Source of the DNA: Mactromeris polynyma
Taxonomy: Eukaryota > Mollusca > Bivalvia > Venerida > Mactridae
Direction: 5' to 3'
Length of the DNA stretch: 64,000 nt
NCBI GenBank assembly: GCA_032209605.1
Contig: JASFXZ010000001.1
Location: 47,310,619-47,374,618, forward strand
The position numbers and the translations under genes are program-made. Position 1 is the stretch's first letter; each line of letters begins with the position of its first letter. The notes beneath the pieces were generated by a model. The model made no database searches. It saw only the letters and a list, made by a program, of their open reading frames with translations, and was not told the DNA's origin. Positions 61,501 through 64,000 of the stretch are shown in pieces.

Positions 61501-62359
61501 GTTGCAATTTAGCAAAATAAAGATTTTAAGGTGATTTCTGTAAAAATAAAGGCTAAGGTTGACCACCTAATTTGATGGATCGATGTAGCCAGGACGACGG
61601 GATCCTGTCTGGGCAGTCTGAGACTGCATTTCACAAATACTCAAGATGATATATGCAAGTTGTATCATAAGGCTGCTGTTTTCACAAGTATATAGTACCA
61701 TGTTAATGTAATATTCGTTGCTCCAAAAAGATGCAGCAATCTGAATGAAAAGATCTAATGGTACAAATTTGTAAAGGTTTTGCAGTAAAAATACACGATT
61801 TTTTAAAGATTTTCCACAAAATAAAGATTATTACAGGTTTTAAGTTTCACTAGGAGGCCTGCTAGTTTAGCTCTTATTGGTGACAGAAATCCCCCCTGAA
61901 AACATCATCCCCCTTGTCATCAAATAAACATAAAGCACCCTCTGACTTCTAAGTACGGATTATGAGAATACAACATTCATAAAAATTTCGCCAGAAATTG
62001 GAGAACTAGAATCAGCAGAACAATAAGAAACATGCAGCTGAAAAAATATCTATTTTTGTTTACCTAAACAGAAGTAAAAAAACTTTCTATATATTCTAAG
62101 TTTTCTTTTTGAAATATTGCTAGATTCTACTGCTTATCTATCTTCCTTATATACAGCGGTACCAGACCACTCTCCCTCTCTAGGAGGGGGTTACGTTATA
62201 TGTACAGCAATACCCACAATCCTTCACAAACCATGGACAAAGCCACAGAACACGAACTTGCTAAATTACTCTATCAAAACAATCATTATTACTGTCTTCA
62301 CACATGATCCAGTCTGTTTCTGGCATAAACCATCAAAACACAAGACTAGTTCTATGTTA
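58539..62359. other. Downstream region of the phosphatase gene
   Basis: AT-rich, without recognised exons. It contains a 59-bp tandem duplication (59,462-59,520 and 59,521-59,579, GACAACTCCACGAGATATC). Part of it is probably the 3' untranslated region of the minus-strand phosphatase. AATAAA on that strand occurs for example near 61,428, about 0.9 kb past the stop, but the real cleavage site cannot be chosen. Confidence 0.5.
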
Positions 62360-62589
62360 CTAGTCAAATCCATCACTATCGCTGTCATCAAGTGAGATCC
62401 AGTCTGTTTCTGGTAACAATTTATGCTGAATGGCATAGTCTATTACAGCTAGATGACAGAAAACATACTGATCTGGCATCTGAATGCTGAATGCACGCTG
62501 TGAGCGAATTCTACGAACTGTTTCATGTATATTCACTGTATGGATGTGTTCGAGTCTATGAAGGCTTATGTCTGTGTTAATAAATGTTC
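62360..62589 (-). CDS. PTPN9-like tyrosine phosphatase, last coding exon
   Basis: The exon follows the acceptor TTTGTTTCAG (AG at 62,590-62,591) and ends at the stop at 62,360-62,362. It completes the phosphatase domain: the first codon, split with the previous exon, restores GIGRTGTF. Then come ISLHRLE and the Q-loop block RSQRAFSIQMPDQY, whose glutamines position the catalytic water in classical PTPs. The RAFSIQ..EQY/DQY wording and the following FCHLAVIDYA are most like PTPN9/MEG2. The chain ends in an acidic SLDDSDSDGFD tail. PTPN9 also carries an N-terminal CRAL-TRIO domain that targets secretory vesicles. That part would lie outside the window, so the name rests on the C-terminal third only. 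Confidence 0.8.
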
Positions 62590-63390
62590 CTGAAACAAAA
62601 ACCACACTTGCATTGTATGTTAAAGAAGCTCTAGCTGTAAGAAATAATTTATTAACTGTTGAAAGATAAATGCTTAGTTCAATCTCCGACGATTTATTTC
62701 AAACTGATTTGTGTAATATATGACTTATTCCTATGTATTTTCATTGTTGTACAATAACACTTACTACTTACACATTGACAAAATGTATATAAACATGTAT
62801 GTGTTGTAGACAATGTACATTGTACAAGTCTTAATAAAATCTCTGTTCTGTTCTTCGTGCCGAAAGAATATTTCATGTTCTAGATGGTGCACATGACAGA
62901 AGCTGTCAGTATTGTCTGATTTCTAATAAAATATGAGAGAACACAACCAACTATTTACAAATAGACAGAACACTTTATCCCAACAATTATATTCTTCACA
63001 TAAAATTGACCAATACAGCAGGATATGTAAGAAAAGTGACAATTATTTTCACATTAATTGCAACAGCTAGTTGAAACATTTCAGTAAGAGATTTATTATT
63101 CAGAAGCAAGCAGAGGCAAGATAATTATCGCTAAACATTGAGACGGCCCTTTTTCTTAAGAAAAAAATAATATACATTTATTTGTAAAATATTATTGTAT
63201 TTGAAAACATATTTGCTGTATTAAGTTTGTGATCTAGTCATTCAGAAATGTTAATAACTCAATTTCGCCCAGATATGTCATTTGGGCCAAAAATCTCAGA
63301 GAATGACACAACAGACAAATGAAGAGCATTGTTTTAGATTGAAGTACAGAAGTAGAATAAAGGAATCTGGTAGCTTCAGTCCGTATTTAC
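62590..63390 (-). other. Last intron of the phosphatase gene
   Basis: 801 bp, donor GTAAATAC at 63,390 and acceptor TTTCAG at 62,590, phase 1. No other feature is recognised inside. Confidence 0.75.
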
Positions 63391-63595
63391 CTGTACGACC
63401 AATACCAGCACTACAATGGACAACAATTGCAGGTCCATTTGGATGACCATTCCATTCTGGTTCCAGCAAGGTAACAGAATCAGCCTGACAGGCTCGTACT
63501 CGTAACAGAAAGTCCAGGAAACCAGCAGCAGGAGGAATACCATAATCAGGCCAACTTGTAAACTGTAAATGTTTCACAAGTCGAACATGACCAGT
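63391..63595 (-). CDS. PTPN9-like tyrosine phosphatase, catalytic-loop exon
   Basis: A 205-bp exon between acceptor TTTACAG (AG at 63,596-63,597) and donor ACAG/GTAAAT. It encodes about 68 residues with the WPD loop (SWPDYGIP, general-acid aspartate present), the insert EWNGHPNGP, and the signature VHCSAGIGRTG, with nucleophile cysteine and phosphate-binding arginine intact. It is therefore an active classical phosphotyrosine phosphatase. The wording between the WPD loop and signature, with GHPNGP before IVVHC, fits PTPN9. Earlier exons are expected to the right, beyond 64,000 or undetected. Confidence 0.85.
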
Positions 63596-64000
63596 CTGTA
63601 AACAAGATTGAGAGCAAAGATATATACAATAAATTCATACAAAAAAGGCAATTAATTCTCTGTAACACCATTATAATAGCAAAATCAGCTGATCATTTGG
63701 CAATGGGTCCAAGGGGCCACTGAAGCTCCTGGCTTTTAAGCATCTAAGGTGGCTTAAATGGTCTCAAAAACAGCCTTTACGAGTGTCCAATCAGCAGATT
63801 TCAGTGGAAAATTCTCATGCCTGTATATTACATCTGCTGGATATTGTTAGCGATCCATTTCCTTCGAGATTTGATAGTGACTATGAGCATAAGAGCAAAT
63901 AACAATCTTTACACTCAATCACTATGTCACACACAAATCTCAAAGAAAGTGCACAAAATTAATTAAATGGCAAAGAAAGCAGAAAGGTCAGAGGTCAACA
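63596..64000 (-). other. Intron of the phosphatase gene, upstream side
   Basis: Sequence before the acceptor. I could not identify another phosphatase exon in these 405 bases on the minus strand. Confidence 0.5.

Overview
The window is nuclear DNA of an animal, most likely a bivalve or other mollusc. The evidence is low gene density, AT-rich intergenic DNA full of ACATGTA words, GT-AG introns, non-LTR retrotransposon fragments, short tRNA-headed repeats of a type common in bivalves, many minisatellites, and metazoan genes (a TIR adaptor, a rhodopsin-family receptor, a PTPN9-like phosphatase). No bacterial feature (operon, ribosome binding site, CRISPR) is present. The species cannot be named from sequence alone.

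Bases 1-21,471 are a repeat-rich tandem segmental duplication. One ancestral unit is present as block A (3,408-10,816), block B (11,918-19,416) and truncated block C (19,417-21,471). Blocks A and B each hold a small TIR-domain gene of 144 residues (9,593-10,027 and 18,466-18,900). The blocks differ by insertions and deletions. A has a 3.27-kb inverted-repeat DNA transposon. B has a LINE fragment inside a large palindromic repeat. A and B, but not C, share a SINE. These differences give the relative order of events.

Bases 21,868-23,037 (minus strand) hold a secreted or Golgi protein of 389 residues that resembles the fucosyltransferase-like GT-B families. From 23 to 47 kb I see no convincing gene, only minisatellites with 46-, 48-, 37- and 38-bp units, hairpins, SINE-like pieces and an 808-bp inverted-repeat element. 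A single-exon class A peptide-type GPCR with a TATA box and a poly(A) signal lies at 47,281-48,944. It is followed by a SINE, a 1.5-kb array of a 33-bp unit, and a 5'-truncated LINE with an intact 471-residue reverse-transcriptase remnant (53,196-54,611).

The right end (62,360-63,595, minus strand) holds the last two coding exons of a PTPN9-like tyrosine phosphatase gene that continues beyond the window. The most interesting region is the TIR cluster. The two genes sit in nearly identical flanks, yet their coding parts differ more than the flanks do, mainly at amino-acid-changing sites. Each also lies downstream of a repeat that carries four CRE-like octamers and a conserved splice-donor-like site.
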